52,203 nucleotides of DNA from Salinicola peritrichatus (GCF_003206715.1 NZ_PZJU01000021.1:31203-83405); one strand, 5' to 3'; counted from the first letter of the stretch, positions 19,291 through 28,297 are shown. Translations and numbers: made by a program. The notes: a model not told the origin generated them from the letters alone.

Positions 19291-20346
19291 ATGAGTATCC
19301 CCACGGGCGCCGACCGCTCGCGTCAGGCTTTTCTGTCCCGTTCCACCCTGATCACCAGCGTGGTGCTGGTCATCGGCATGGCGGCGGTGGTGATTCTCAA
19401 CGCGCTGCCGGCTTCCAGCCCGCTGCATGTCAGCGCTGCCACCGTGGCGCTGCTGGGCAAGTATTTCACCTACATGCTGCTGGCCCTGGCGGTGGATCTG
19501 ATCTGGGGCTATCTCGGCATATTGAGCCTGGGCCACGGCGCCTTCTTCGCCCTCGGCGGCTACGCCATGGGGCTCTATCTCACGGCGCAGAACGCGCCGC
19601 TTCAGGGCTGGCAGGCGCCGCTGGAATTCTTCCCCGTGGCGGCGCTGGCGATCGTGCTGACACCGGGGTTGCTGGCGCTGGTGTTCGGCTGGCTGGCGTT
19701 TCGCTCGCGGGTGACCGGCGTCTACTTCTCGATCATCACCCAGGCGCTGACCTTCGCCCTGATGCTGGCCTTCAACCGCAACGAGATGGGCATGGGCGGC
19801 AGTACCGGCCTGACCCGCTTCTATGAACTGCTGGGATTCTCGCTGGCGAGCGATGGCATGACCGTGGCGCTGTTCATCGCTTCCGGCGTGGCGGTGCTGT
19901 TGGCGTTCTGGCTGTGCCGAATGATCACGGTGTCGCGGCTCGGCCGGGTCTGCGTGGCGACCCGGGACGCCGAGGCGCGGGTGCGCTTCCTCGGCTACCG
20001 GGTCGACCACGTCAAGCTGGCGCTGTTCGTAGTCTCGGCGATGATCGCCGGAATCGCCGGGGCGCTCTACGTGCCCCAGGTCGGCATCATCAATCCCAGC
20101 ACCTTCGCGCCGCTGTTCTCCATCGAGGTGGTGGTATGGGTCGCTCTCGGCGGACGCGCCACGCTCTATGGTGCGTTGCTCGGCGCGCTGGTGGTCAACT
20201 ATCTGAAGACGCTGCTCACCGGCGCGGTGCCGGATGCCTGGCTGTTCATCCTCGGCGGCCTGTTCGTGCTGGTGACCATGGCGCTGCCCCAGGGAATCGC
20301 CGGATTGCTGGCGCAGCGGCGTCGGCGGCGGGAGGTGAGCGCATGA
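19291..20346 (+). CDS. urtC: Urea ABC transporter permease UrtC
   Basis: Second inner-membrane permease of the urea transporter (LivM-like). From ATG 19291 it has 351 residues and several membrane helices. YMLLALAVDLIWGYLGILSLGHGAFFALGGYAMG is the typical first loop region, and IAGIAGALYVPQVGIINPSTFAPLFSIEVVVWVALGGRATLYG the C-terminal one. A second in-frame ATG at 19108, overlapping the urtB stop and preceded by the stronger AGGGGAGG site, would add 61 residues encoded almost wholly by the inserted repeat. The 19291 start matches the usual family length, but the native ribosome-binding site now belongs to 19108. It overlaps urtD by four bases. Confidence 0.93.
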   Translation: MSIPTGADRSRQAFLSRSTLITSVVLVIGMAAVVILNALPASSPLHVSAATVALLGKYFTYMLLALAVDLIWGYLGILSLGHGAFFALGGYAMGLYLTAQNAPLQGWQAPLEFFPVAALAIVLTPGLLALVFGWLAFRSRVTGVYFSIITQALTFALMLAFNRNEMGMGGSTGLTRFYELLGFSLASDGMTVALFIASGVAVLLAFWLCRMITVSRLGRVCVATRDAEARVRFLGYRVDHVKLALFVVSAMIAGIAGALYVPQVGIINPSTFAPLFSIEVVVWVALGGRATLYGALLGALVVNYLKTLLTGAVPDAWLFILGGLFVLVTMALPQGIAGLLAQRRRRREVSA

Positions 20347-21200
20347 GCGTCAAGACCAATGACCGCCTGGAGCGGTTGCGCGAGTTCACGCGGCCCGACC
20401 GGGTGTTCGACTTCCTGGTGCCGGTGCAGTCGCCGGTGGACGTGCGCCACGGGCCGATACTGTATCTTGAGGACGTCAGCGTCAGCTTCGACGGTTTCCA
20501 GGCGATCGATCGTCTCAACCTGACCATCGACGATGGCGAACTGCGCTGTATCATCGGCCCCAACGGTGCCGGCAAGACCACCATGATGGATATCATCACC
20601 GGCAAGACGCGGCCGGACAGCGGTCAGGTGTGGTTCGGCAGTCGCCATGACCTGCTCACGCTCGACGAGCCGCAGATCGCCAACCTGGGGATCGGCCGCA
20701 AGTTCCAGAAGCCCACGGTGTTCGAGGCGCTCGACGTGACCGAGAACCTGGAGCTGGCGATGGCCGGAGATCGCCGGGTATGGAGGACATTACTGGCAAG
20801 GCTCGATCACGAAGGTAGGTCACGCATCGACGAGGTGCTCGAGACCATCGGCCTGGGCGATGAACGCCATCGGCTCGCCGGCGTGCTCTCTCACGGTCAG
20901 AAGCAGTGGCTGGAGATCGGCATGCTGTTGATGCAGCGTCCGCGCCTGCTGCTGGTGGACGAGCCGGTGGCGGGCATGACCGAGCCGGAAATGCAGCGCA
21001 CCGCGGAGCTGCTGACGCGACTGGCCGGGCAGCAGTCGGTGGTGGTGGTCGAGCACGACATGGGCTTCGTGCGCTCGATCGCGCGCACCGTCACCGTGCT
21101 GCACCAGGGCAGCGTGCTGGCCGAAGGTTCGATGGACGAGGTCGCCAGCGACCCGCAGGTGGTCGAGGTCTATCTCGGCGGCGAAGAGGAGGCGGCCTGA
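20343..21200 (+). CDS. urtD: Urea ABC transporter ATP-binding protein UrtD
   Basis: Cytoplasmic ATPase subunit (LivG-like). Walker A is GPNGAGKTT at residues 72-80, the signature LSHGQKQWLEIGMLL, Walker B RLLLVDEPVAGM, and the switch His lies in VVVEHDMGFV. The ~35-residue N-terminal extension before YLEDVSVSF and the HGQKQWLE signature are characteristic of UrtD. It has 285 residues. Its start overlaps the urtC stop (ATGA) and its stop shares one base with the urtE start, so translation is tightly coupled. Confidence 0.95.
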   Translation: MSVKTNDRLERLREFTRPDRVFDFLVPVQSPVDVRHGPILYLEDVSVSFDGFQAIDRLNLTIDDGELRCIIGPNGAGKTTMMDIITGKTRPDSGQVWFGSRHDLLTLDEPQIANLGIGRKFQKPTVFEALDVTENLELAMAGDRRVWRTLLARLDHEGRSRIDEVLETIGLGDERHRLAGVLSHGQKQWLEIGMLLMQRPRLLLVDEPVAGMTEPEMQRTAELLTRLAGQQSVVVVEHDMGFVRSIARTVTVLHQGSVLAEGSMDEVASDPQVVEVYLGGEEEAA

Positions 21201-21895
21201 TGCTGAGCGTCGACAAGCTCAACCAGTATTATGGCGAAAGCCATATCCTGCGCGATCTGTCGCTGGAAGTGCCCGCCGGACGCTGCACCTGCGTGATGGG
21301 CCGCAACGGGGTCGGCAAGACCACGCTGCTGAAGACGGTGATGGGCGAGATCGCCGCGCGCAGCGGCGAGATCCGCTTCGATGGCGACAACCTGCTCAAG
21401 TGCCGGCCCGAGGCGCGCGCCGGGCTCGGCATCGGCTACGTGCCGCAGGGACGCCAGATATTCGCCACCCTGACGGTGGAGGAGAACCTGCGTATCGGAT
21501 TGCCGGCACGGCGGGATCGGCTGCGCAGGATCCCGCCGCGCGTCTACGAGCTGTTTCCGGTACTCCGGGAAATGCGTTATCGGCGTGGCGGCGACCTCTC
21601 CGGCGGCCAGCAGCAACAATTGGCGATCGGCCGGGCGCTGGTGCTCGATCCACGGCTGCTGATCCTCGACGAGCCGGGAGAAGGCATCCAGCCCAATATC
21701 GTCGCCCAGATCGGCGAGGTGATTCGACGACTCAATCGCGAGGACGGGCTGACCGTGCTATTGGTGGAGCAGAAATTGCCGTTCGCACGCAAGTACGCCG
21801 ACGACTTCATGATCATGGACCGCGGCCAGGCCGTGGCGAGTGGAGAGATCGCCGCATTGAGCGACGACCTGATACAGCGGCACCTGACGGTATGA
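21200..21895 (+). CDS. urtE: Urea ABC transporter ATP-binding protein UrtE
   Basis: Second ATPase subunit (LivF-like), 231 residues. Walker A is GRNGVGKTT (34-42), signature LSGGQQQQLAIGRAL, Walker B RLLILDEPGEGI, and the switch region LLVEQKLPFARKYADDF. The EQKLPFA variant is the form usual in UrtE. It begins within the urtD stop (TGATG) and its own stop overlaps the ureD start by four bases, which places the urease accessory gene ureD in the same transcript as the transporter. Confidence 0.95.
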   Translation: MLSVDKLNQYYGESHILRDLSLEVPAGRCTCVMGRNGVGKTTLLKTVMGEIAARSGEIRFDGDNLLKCRPEARAGLGIGYVPQGRQIFATLTVEENLRIGLPARRDRLRRIPPRVYELFPVLREMRYRRGGDLSGGQQQQLAIGRALVLDPRLLILDEPGEGIQPNIVAQIGEVIRRLNREDGLTVLLVEQKLPFARKYADDFMIMDRGQAVASGEIAALSDDLIQRHLTV

Positions 21896-22827
21896 CGGCG
21901 GAGATTTTTCGTCACGGGCATACCCGTGACCGGCCTGCGCTGCCGGCGGATTCCGGCCACCGCTTCGATGCCGACAGACGCTGGTCGGCTGCGCTGTCGC
22001 TGGCGTTCGATTGCCGCGACGCCGGTCCCGGCACGCCGCGCACGCGTCTGCGCCATGTACGCCATGTCGGTCCGCTGCGGGTTCAGCGACCGTTCTATCC
22101 CGAACCGTCGAAAGCGCAGCGGGCCGCCCCCTGTCACGTCTATTTGCTGCACCCGCCGGGCGGGCTGGTCAGTGGCGATACGCTGGGCATCGATGTCCGG
22201 GTCGGCGCCGGTGCTCACGCCGTGTTGACCACGCCGGCGGCCACCAAACTCTATCGTGCCGACACCCATGGCGTCGCCTGGACTCAGATCAACCGCCTGA
22301 GCGTGGCCGCGGATGGCGCGCTCGAGTGGCTGCCGCAGGAGACCATCGCCTTCGACGGCTCGCGTGGCGTGCAGACCACCGAGATCGCGCTGGAAGGCGG
22401 GGCGCGTTGCCTGGGCTGGGAGATCATGGCACTGGGGCGGCCCGCCAGCCGTCTGCCTTTCGCCAGCGGACGCATCGAGCAGCGCTTTCGGATGACGCTG
22501 GATGGTCGGCCGCTGTGGCTGGAACGCCAGCCGCTCGACCCGGCGCATCCCCGCTTCAACGGGTACTGGGGACAGGGCGGCGCCACGGTGCAGGCGACGC
22601 TGTGGGCGGTGGGACTGGCGGATCCGCAACGAGCGGCGGAAACGCTGCGCGAAGCGATGCCGGCCGCCAGGAACTGGGCGGTCACCCAGCGTCACGATGT
22701 ATTGCTGTTGCGCTACCTGGGCAACTCGCGCAACGAAGCCTGGGCGCTCTGCCGGCAGGCCTGGGCCGGTCTGCGCCCCATGCTGCTGGAGCGCGAGGCG
22801 TGCGCACCGCGAATCTGGTACACGTAG
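21892..22827 (+). CDS. ureD: Urease accessory protein UreD
   Basis: Scaffold/chaperone that binds apo-urease together with UreF and UreG and channels nickel to the active site. The 311 residues carry the conserved LHPPGGLVSGDTLGIDVRVGAGAHAVLTTPAATKLYR stretch and QTTEIALEGGARCLGWEIMALGRPAS. The ATG overlaps the urtE stop. After the stop, 240 bases of tandem repeats separate it from ureA, although in most relatives ureD and ureA are close; the repeats may have expanded this gap. Confidence 0.94.
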   Translation: MTAEIFRHGHTRDRPALPADSGHRFDADRRWSAALSLAFDCRDAGPGTPRTRLRHVRHVGPLRVQRPFYPEPSKAQRAAPCHVYLLHPPGGLVSGDTLGIDVRVGAGAHAVLTTPAATKLYRADTHGVAWTQINRLSVAADGALEWLPQETIAFDGSRGVQTTEIALEGGARCLGWEIMALGRPASRLPFASGRIEQRFRMTLDGRPLWLERQPLDPAHPRFNGYWGQGGATVQATLWAVGLADPQRAAETLREAMPAARNWAVTQRHDVLLLRYLGNSRNEAWALCRQAWAGLRPMLLEREACAPRIWYT

Positions 22828-22861
22828 CCATCATGCCGATGGCGACGGATATGAGTTGATC

Positions 22862-22965
22862 GCGCCCGAAGCGGCTTTTATCGCGCCCCGAAGCCGGCGC
22901 AATGTTTTACGGCGCCCCGAAGCCGGCGCAATGTTTTACGGCGCCCCAGAACCGGCGCAACATTG
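22862..22965. repeat. 29-bp tandem repeat between ureD and ureA
   Basis: Two identical 29-base units (22883-22911, 22912-22940), a third partial divergent copy (22941-22965) and a degenerate 21-base piece in front (22862-22882). Each unit contains the hairpin-forming GCGCC...GGCGC and ATGTTTTA. No spacers and no coding role. Confidence 0.85.
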
Positions 22966-22968
22966 CAA

Positions 22969-23050
22969 AGCTCGTAGCTCGTAGCTCGTAGCTCGTAGCT
23001 CGAAGCTCGAAGCTCGTAGCTCGAAGCTCGAAGCTCGAAGCTCGTAGCTC
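22969..23050. repeat. Heptanucleotide array (AGCTCGT/AGCTCGA) upstream of ureA
   Basis: Nearly twelve consecutive 7-base units of AGCTCGT or AGCTCGA end 17 bases before the ureA ATG, just before its ribosome-binding region (ACAGGATAT). Units alternate without a fixed order. Changes in copy number would change the length of the ureA leader. Confidence 0.85.
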
Positions 23051-23067
23051 ACAGACAGGATATCGAT

Positions 23068-23370
23068 ATGGAATTGACGCCGAGAGACAAAGACAAGCTA
23101 TTGCTGTTCAGTGCCGCGCAACTGGCCAAGCGTCGCCGGGCCCGTGGTCTCAAGCTCAACTACCCCGAGGCGATGGCGTTGATCAGCTTCGAGATCCTCG
23201 AGGGGGCGCGTGATGGCAAGAGCGTTGCCGACTTGATGAGCTATGGCCGCGAAATCCTCACGCGTGACGACGTCATGGAAGGGGTGGCCGAGATGATCCA
23301 CGAGGTCCAGGTCGAGGCCACCTTTCCGGACGGAACCAAGTTGGTGACCGTGCATAGCCCTATTGTTTGA
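23068..23370 (+). CDS. ureA: Urease gamma subunit
   Basis: Small structural subunit of urease, 100 residues, the standard length. The sequence [23 protein letters not shown] and [19 protein letters not shown] and the C-terminal [20 protein letters not shown] are diagnostic. ACAGGA lies about seven bases before the ATG. The tandem-repeat arrays immediately upstream may contain or displace its promoter. Assembles as (UreABC)3 in the cytoplasm. Confidence 0.97.
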   Translation: MELTPRDKDKLLLFSAAQLAKRRRARGLKLNYPEAMALISFEILEGARDGKSVADLMSYGREILTRDDVMEGVAEMIHEVQVEATFPDGTKLVTVHSPIV

Positions 23371-23379
23371 GGTTCGCTC

Positions 23380-23718
23380 ATGATTCCCGGTGAAATGCAG
23401 ATTCAGGATGGCGAGATCGAGCTCAATGCCGGTCGCGAGCCGATCCGGCTTTCGGTCGCCAATACCGGTGACCGGCCGATCCAGGTCGGCTCCCACTACC
23501 ACTTTGCCGAGACCAATCCCGCGCTGACTTTCGATCGCGCCAAGGCCCGCGGTTATCGCCTCGACGTGCCGGCGGGCTCGGCGATCCGCTTCGAGCCGGG
23601 TCAGACTCGCGAGGTGACGCTGGTGCCCTATGTCGGCGAGCGCCGTGTCTACGGCTTCCGTGGCGAGGTCATGGGTGCGCTGGATGGCGCGGCCGATAAC
23701 AACGGGGAGGCCGACTGA
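23380..23718 (+). CDS. ureB: Urease beta subunit
   Basis: Structural beta subunit, 112 residues. Diagnostic segments are [46 protein letters not shown] and [33 protein letters not shown]. It starts nine bases after ureA and its stop shares one base with the ureC ATG (TGATG), indicating coupled translation of the three structural subunits. Confidence 0.97.
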   Translation: MIPGEMQIQDGEIELNAGREPIRLSVANTGDRPIQVGSHYHFAETNPALTFDRAKARGYRLDVPAGSAIRFEPGQTREVTLVPYVGERRVYGFRGEVMGALDGAADNNGEAD

Positions 23719-25424
23719 TGGTCAAGATTACCCGACAAGCCTATGCCGACATGTATGGCCCCACCGTGGGCGACCGCGTGCGCCTGGGCGATACCGAGCT
23801 GTGGATCGAGGTCGAGCGCGACGCCACCGTCTACGGTGACGAGGTCAAGTTCGGCGGTGGCAAGGTGATCCGCGATGGCATGGGCCAGAGCCAGCGTCAC
23901 GACGACTCGGTCATGGATACCGTCATCACCAACGCCCTGATCCTCGACTGGTGGGGCGTGGTCAAGGCCGATGTCGGCCTCAAGGCCGGGCGCATCGCGG
24001 CCATCGGCAAGGCCGGCAATCCGGACGTGCAACCCGGCGTGGAAATCGTCATCGGCCCGGGCACCGAGGTGATCGCCGGCGAGGGCAAGATCCTCACCGC
24101 CGGCGGCATCGATGCGCATATCCACTTCATCTGCCCACAGCAGGTGGAAGAGGCGCTGATGAGCGGCATCACCACCATGCTCGGTGGTGGCACCGGGCCG
24201 GCGACCGGCACCAACGCCACCACCTGCACGCCCGGCGAGTGGCATCTCGGCAAGATGCTGCAGGCGGTCGATACCCTGCCGATGAACATCGGCCTGCTCG
24301 GCAAGGGCAACGCCAGCCTGCCGGCAGCGCTGGAGGCGCAGATCGTCGCCGGGGCGATCGGGCTCAAGCTGCACGAGGACTGGGGCACCACCCCGGCGTC
24401 GATCGACAACTGCCTGAGCGTGGCCGAAAAGTACGATGTCCAGGTGGCGATCCATACCGATACGCTCAACGAATCCGGCTTCGTCGAGGATACGATCGCG
24501 GCGTTCAAGGAACGCGGCATCCACACCTACCACACCGAAGGGGCGGGCGGCGGCCATGCGCCGGACATCATCACGGCGTGTGCGAAGGAGTACGTGCTGC
24601 CGTCCTCGACCAACCCGACGCGGCCCTACACGGTCAATACCATCGACGAGCATCTCGACATGCTGATGGTGTGCCACCATCTCGACCCGAACATTCCGGA
24701 AGACGTGGCCTTCGCCGATTCGCGCATTCGCCGGGAAACCATTGCCGCCGAGGATATCCTTCACGACATGGGCGTGATTTCGATGATCTCGTCCGACTCT
24801 CAGGCCATGGGGCGGGTCGGCGAGGTGGTCTGCCGCACCTGGCAGACGGCGCACAAGATGAAGGTGCAGCGGGGCCTGCTGCCGCAGGACGAGGCGCTCG
24901 GCGCCGACAACTTCCGTGCCCGCCGTTACATCGCCAAGTACACTATCAATCCGGCGCTGACCCATGGCATCGCTCACAAGGTGGGCTCGGTCGAAGTCGG
25001 CAAGCTGGCCGACCTGGTGCTGTGGAGTCCAGCGTTCTTCGGCGTCAAACCGGCTCTGATACTCAAGGGCGGCATGATCGCGGCGGCGCCGATGGGCGAT
25101 GCCAATGCCTCGATTCCGACGCCGCAGCCGGTGCACTACCGGCCGATGTTCGGCGCCTTCGGCAAGGCGGCCAGCGCCACCCGGTTCAGCTTCGTCAGCC
25201 AGGCGGCGCTGGATGCCGGCGTGGGCGAGCGATTGAGACTCGCAAGCGAATTGTCGGCGGTCAAGAACGTACGCGGCGTGCGCAAGCGCGACATGAAGCT
25301 CAACGACGCCTGCCCGCATCTCGAGGTCGATCCGCAGACCTACGAGGTCCGCGCCGACGGCGAATTGCTGAGCTGCGAGCCGGCCGACGTACTGCCGCTG
25401 GCGCAGCGTTATCATCTCTTTTAA
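23718..25424 (+). CDS. ureC: Urease alpha subunit (catalytic)
   Basis: Catalytic subunit that hydrolyses urea to ammonia and carbamate using two nickel ions. The 568 residues align with the Klebsiella enzyme without offset: nickel ligands H134 and H136 (DAHIHF), carbamylated K217 and H219 (LKLHED), H246 (AIHTD), H272 ([10 protein letters not shown]) and D360 (SSDSQAMGR). The active-site flap His lies at H320 (MVCHHLDP). All key residues are present, so it should be active when nickel is loaded by UreDEFG. The ammonia would feed nitrogen assimilation, and coupling to UrtABCDE implies scavenging of external urea. Confidence 0.98.
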   Translation: MVKITRQAYADMYGPTVGDRVRLGDTELWIEVERDATVYGDEVKFGGGKVIRDGMGQSQRHDDSVMDTVITNALILDWWGVVKADVGLKAGRIAAIGKAGNPDVQPGVEIVIGPGTEVIAGEGKILTAGGIDAHIHFICPQQVEEALMSGITTMLGGGTGPATGTNATTCTPGEWHLGKMLQAVDTLPMNIGLLGKGNASLPAALEAQIVAGAIGLKLHEDWGTTPASIDNCLSVAEKYDVQVAIHTDTLNESGFVEDTIAAFKERGIHTYHTEGAGGGHAPDIITACAKEYVLPSSTNPTRPYTVNTIDEHLDMLMVCHHLDPNIPEDVAFADSRIRRETIAAEDILHDMGVISMISSDSQAMGRVGEVVCRTWQTAHKMKVQRGLLPQDEALGADNFRARRYIAKYTINPALTHGIAHKVGSVEVGKLADLVLWSPAFFGVKPALILKGGMIAAAPMGDANASIPTPQPVHYRPMFGAFGKAASATRFSFVSQAALDAGVGERLRLASELSAVKNVRGVRKRDMKLNDACPHLEVDPQTYEVRADGELLSCEPADVLPLAQRYHLF

Positions 25425-25505
25425 ACGATCCATCGGTCGGGATCGGATGCCTTTCCGGTCATCTACGGCACCCGGCTCGACGTGGCAATACATGGGGATT
25501 CTGGA

Positions 25506-26039
25506 ATGTGGAAGTTGATCGAGCGTCTGGAGGCGACCTCCGATGCGATAGCCGAGGATAGCGTGACGCTGCCGTTCGAGCTGCGCATGCGCGGGCGGTT
25601 GAAGGCGACCAGCGACGCCGGCCGCGAACTGGGGCTATTCCTGGACCGTGGGCCGGTACTGCGCCATGGCGCGTTGCTGCGTGCCGAGAGCGGTGAGGTG
25701 GTCGAGGTGCGCGCGGCCAGCGAGCCGGTGGTGACCGCCCGGGTCCAGGGTGGGCTCGCACTGGCGCGACTCTGCTATCACCTCGGCAATCGTCATGTCC
25801 AGTTGGCGATCGGCGGCGACAATCACGAAGGCTGGGTGCGCTTCCCGCCGGATCACGTGCTCGAGGCGCTGGCCATCCGCCTGGGAGCGGCCATCGAGCG
25901 GCATCTGGCGCCGTTCGATCCCGAGCCGGGCGCCTATGCCGAAGGCCACGGTCATCACCATGGCTATCAACAGCATGCCGAGATCTACGATTTCCAGCAC
26001 CATCATTCGTATCGCCAGGGCCACAAGCACGAGCACTGA
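25506..26039 (+). CDS. ureE: Urease nickel metallochaperone UreE
   Basis: Nickel-binding chaperone that delivers Ni2+ through UreG to the urease complex. It has 177 residues, with the usual peptide-binding N-terminal domain (ELRMRGRLKATSDAGRELGLFLDRG), a metal-binding core with CYHLGNRHVQLAI, and a His-rich tail (GHGHHHGY, FQHHHSYRQGHKHEH) that can store nickel. The ATG at 25506 is preferred over GTG 25482 because GGGGA stands before it. It lies three bases before ureF. Confidence 0.95.
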   Translation: MWKLIERLEATSDAIAEDSVTLPFELRMRGRLKATSDAGRELGLFLDRGPVLRHGALLRAESGEVVEVRAASEPVVTARVQGGLALARLCYHLGNRHVQLAIGGDNHEGWVRFPPDHVLEALAIRLGAAIERHLAPFDPEPGAYAEGHGHHHGYQQHAEIYDFQHHHSYRQGHKHEH

Positions 26040-26042
26040 GAC

Positions 26043-26729
26043 ATGGGCTTCGAACGGACGAGCGACCCATTGGCGTTGGTCGGGCTGCTGCAACTGGTCA
26101 GCCCGGCGCTGCCGATCGGCGCCTTCGCCTGGTCCCAGGGCCTGGAGAGCGCCTTCGAACTGGGCTGGGTCGATGACGAGGAGAGCCTCGGCGAGTGGCT
26201 CGCCGGAGTGCTCGACGACGGACTGATGCACTGCGAGCTGCCGTTGCTGGCGAGACTGCAGAGCGCCTGGGCGCGAGGCGACCGCCATGCGCTGCAGTAT
26301 TGGAACGACTGGTTGCTGGCCAATCGCGAAACCCGCGAGCTGGCGGAGGAGGACATGCGCCTGGGCCAGGCGCTGAAACGCTTGCTCGGCGATCTCGAGC
26401 TGCTGCCCGATGCCGGCTGGCTGCCGCAGCGCCCGGTCTACGTCACCTTGTTCGCCTGGGTCGCCGAGCAGCGCGGGATCGCAACGGGCGATGCCCAACT
26501 GGGATTCGCCTGGGCCTGGCTGGAAAATCAGCTGGCCGCCGCCTGCAAGGCGCTGCCGTTGGGCCAGACCGCGGCGCAACGGCTGGTCGAGCGCCTTCGT
26601 CCCAGGCTGGTGACGGCGGTGGATACGGCCAACCAGCTTGCGGACGATGAACTGGGGCCGATTCTGCCGGGCCTGGCCCTGGCCAGTGCGCTGCACGAGA
26701 CCCAGTATTCGCGGCTGTTTAGAAGCTAG
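26043..26729 (+). CDS. ureF: Urease accessory protein UreF
   Basis: Helical urease maturation factor that acts with UreD and UreG as a fidelity or GTPase-activating component. The 228 residues show LLQLVSPALPIGAFAWSQGLESAFELGWV near the start, WNDWLLANRETRELAEEDMRLGQALKRLL in the middle, and HETQYSRLFRS at the C-terminus, all conserved in the family. It begins three bases after ureE. The 209-base gap to ureG carries hairpin repeats and is unusual because these genes are commonly adjacent. Confidence 0.95.
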   Translation: MGFERTSDPLALVGLLQLVSPALPIGAFAWSQGLESAFELGWVDDEESLGEWLAGVLDDGLMHCELPLLARLQSAWARGDRHALQYWNDWLLANRETRELAEEDMRLGQALKRLLGDLELLPDAGWLPQRPVYVTLFAWVAEQRGIATGDAQLGFAWAWLENQLAAACKALPLGQTAAQRLVERLRPRLVTAVDTANQLADDELGPILPGLALASALHETQYSRLFRS

Positions 26730-26734
26730 AGGGA

Positions 26735-26865
26735 AGAATGCTGCTTCGCAGCTTGAAGAGGGAAGATTGAAGATCGGCGCTTCGCGCTTGGAAGAAATAA
26801 GACCGGCGCTTCGCACCTGGGAGACAGAAGAGGAAAGATGTCGCTTCGCGACTTGGAGGGAAGAA
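26735..26865 (+). repeat. Array of four small hairpins between ureF and ureG
   Basis: A purine-rich stretch holds four short stem-loops centred on GCTTCGC: GCTGCTTCGCAGC (26740-26752), GCGCTTCGCGC (26777-26787), GCGCTTCGC (26806-26814) and GTCGCTTCGCGAC (26840-26852). They are spaced 29-37 bases apart, and each is embedded in similar GAAGA...TTGGAAGA surroundings. The flanks suggest diverged tandem copies of a ~34-base unit. Confidence 0.7.
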
Positions 26866-26938
26866 AAGCCTTGATTAGATACTGTCTTCCTTCTTCCTTC
26901 TTTTTTCTGAAATTCGAATTCATGCGAGGAGTGAGAAT

Positions 26939-27601
26939 ATGACCCATTGCCTGCGCGTTGGCGTCGGTGGCCCGGTGGGGTCCGGCAAGACGGCGCTGCT
27001 GAAACAGCTCTGTCTGGCACTGCGCGACCATTACGACATCGCCGTGGTGACCAACGACATCTACACGCGCGAGGATGCCGATTTCCTGCTTCGCCACGAA
27101 GCACTGGCGGCGGATCGTATCATCGGCGTCGAGACCGGGGGTTGCCCGCATACCGCGATTCGCGAGGATGCCTCGATGAATCTGGCGGCGATCGACGACC
27201 TGCAGGAGCGCCATCCGCAACTCGAACTGGTGCTGGTGGAGTCGGGGGGAGACAACCTGGCCGCGACCTTCAGTCCCGAACTGTCCGATCTGACGCTCTA
27301 CGTGATCGACGTTTCCGCCGGCGACAAGATTCCGCGCAAGGGCGGGCCGGGGATTACCAAGTCCGACCTGTTGATCATCAACAAGATCGATATCGCCGAC
27401 TACGTTCACGCCTCGCTGGAAGTGATGGAGCGCGATGCCAAGAACATGCGTGGCGAGCGACCGTTCGTATTCACCAACCTTCATGACGGTGTCGGCGTGG
27501 AAACGATCGTGCGTTTCATCCTCGATCGCGGCATGTTGCCGGAGCGCCGGGGCGAGGAGCGCCGCGCCATCCAGGACCAAGCATTACTGACTGCCGACTG
27601 A
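26939..27601 (+). CDS. ureG: Urease accessory GTPase UreG
   Basis: SIMIBI-class GTPase that dimerises on nickel and drives nickel transfer into urease. The P-loop GGPVGSGKT lies at residues 10-18, the nickel-site [19 protein letters not shown] follows, then the Walker B-like [19 protein letters not shown] and the guanine motif [10 protein letters not shown] (NKxD). It has 220 residues. GAGGAG stands shortly before the ATG. The upstream hairpin repeats may uncouple it somewhat from ureF. Confidence 0.97.
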   Translation: MTHCLRVGVGGPVGSGKTALLKQLCLALRDHYDIAVVTNDIYTREDADFLLRHEALAADRIIGVETGGCPHTAIREDASMNLAAIDDLQERHPQLELVLVESGGDNLAATFSPELSDLTLYVIDVSAGDKIPRKGGPGITKSDLLIINKIDIADYVHASLEVMERDAKNMRGERPFVFTNLHDGVGVETIVRFILDRGMLPERRGEERRAIQDQALLTAD

Positions 27602-27628
27602 GTCGGCGCTGCCTCAAGGAGACTCTAG

Positions 27629-28234
27629 ATGTCTGGATCATTTTCCCCTTCCCGCCGCCTGGCCCTGCTCAGCGCGCCGATGGCACTGCTGATCGCTTCC
27701 GTGGCGCTGGCCCATCCGGGGCACCTGCCACATACCCACGGTGGCAGTTTCTTCGCCGGGTTGACCCATCCGCTGACGGGACTCGACCACCTGCTGGCGA
27801 TGCTCGCGATCGGTCTCTGGAGTTGCCGCCAGGCGCCGGTACTGCGGCGCGCGATGCCGCTGCTGATCGCGCTGGGAATGATCGCCGGCGCGGGACTGGC
27901 CTGGGCGGGCGTGCCGCTGATGGGCGTCGAGTTCGGTATCGCCTCCAGCGTGCTGCTGGCCGGCGTGCTGCTGGCGACGCTGGTGCGTCTGCCGAGCGCC
28001 GTGGGCGGAACCCTGGTGTTCGCTTTCATTCTGCTGCACGGCCATGCGCATGGCAGCGAGCTGGCACCGGGGGCTTCCGCATTGCTTTATGCGGCCGGCT
28101 TCCTGATCGCCAGCGTGGCGATCACGCTGGTCGGCCGCACTGCCGGAGCCTGGCTGTCACGCCACGACAGCCGCTGGCTGCGCGGTATCGGTGCCGCCAT
28201 CGCGGCTGCTGGTGGTGCCTTGATGCTGAGCTGA
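27629..28234 (+). CDS. ureJ: HupE/UreJ-family nickel permease
   Basis: A 201-residue membrane protein with a signal-like first helix (ending VALAHPGHLPHTH) and about six hydrophobic segments. The conserved HPLTGLDHLLAMLAIGLW and FILLHGHAHG motifs place Asp and His residues in the membrane as metal ligands, typical of HupE/UreJ. It follows ureG by 27 bases on the same strand, as in many urease clusters. It is presumably needed to bring in nickel for urease. It ends the urea operon. Confidence 0.92.
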   Translation: MSGSFSPSRRLALLSAPMALLIASVALAHPGHLPHTHGGSFFAGLTHPLTGLDHLLAMLAIGLWSCRQAPVLRRAMPLLIALGMIAGAGLAWAGVPLMGVEFGIASSVLLAGVLLATLVRLPSAVGGTLVFAFILLHGHAHGSELAPGASALLYAAGFLIASVAITLVGRTAGAWLSRHDSRWLRGIGAAIAAAGGALMLS

Positions 28235-28297
28235 GACGCCGATCGCGATGGTCTCTGCAGCCGATGGCCGATGCCGGCTCGTGGGGATCGAGTGCCG

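Noticed and set aside
22862-23050. CRISPR array
   Set aside because: The 29-bp and 7-bp units are contiguous without variable spacers, and no cas gene is in the window. The same holds for the repeats at 4168 and 48472.
23649-25493. A 614-codon open frame on the minus strand opposite ureC
   Set aside because: ureC has every catalytic residue at its expected position. The opposite frame has the His/Arg/Gln/Asp-rich composition of a codon-mirror and no motif.
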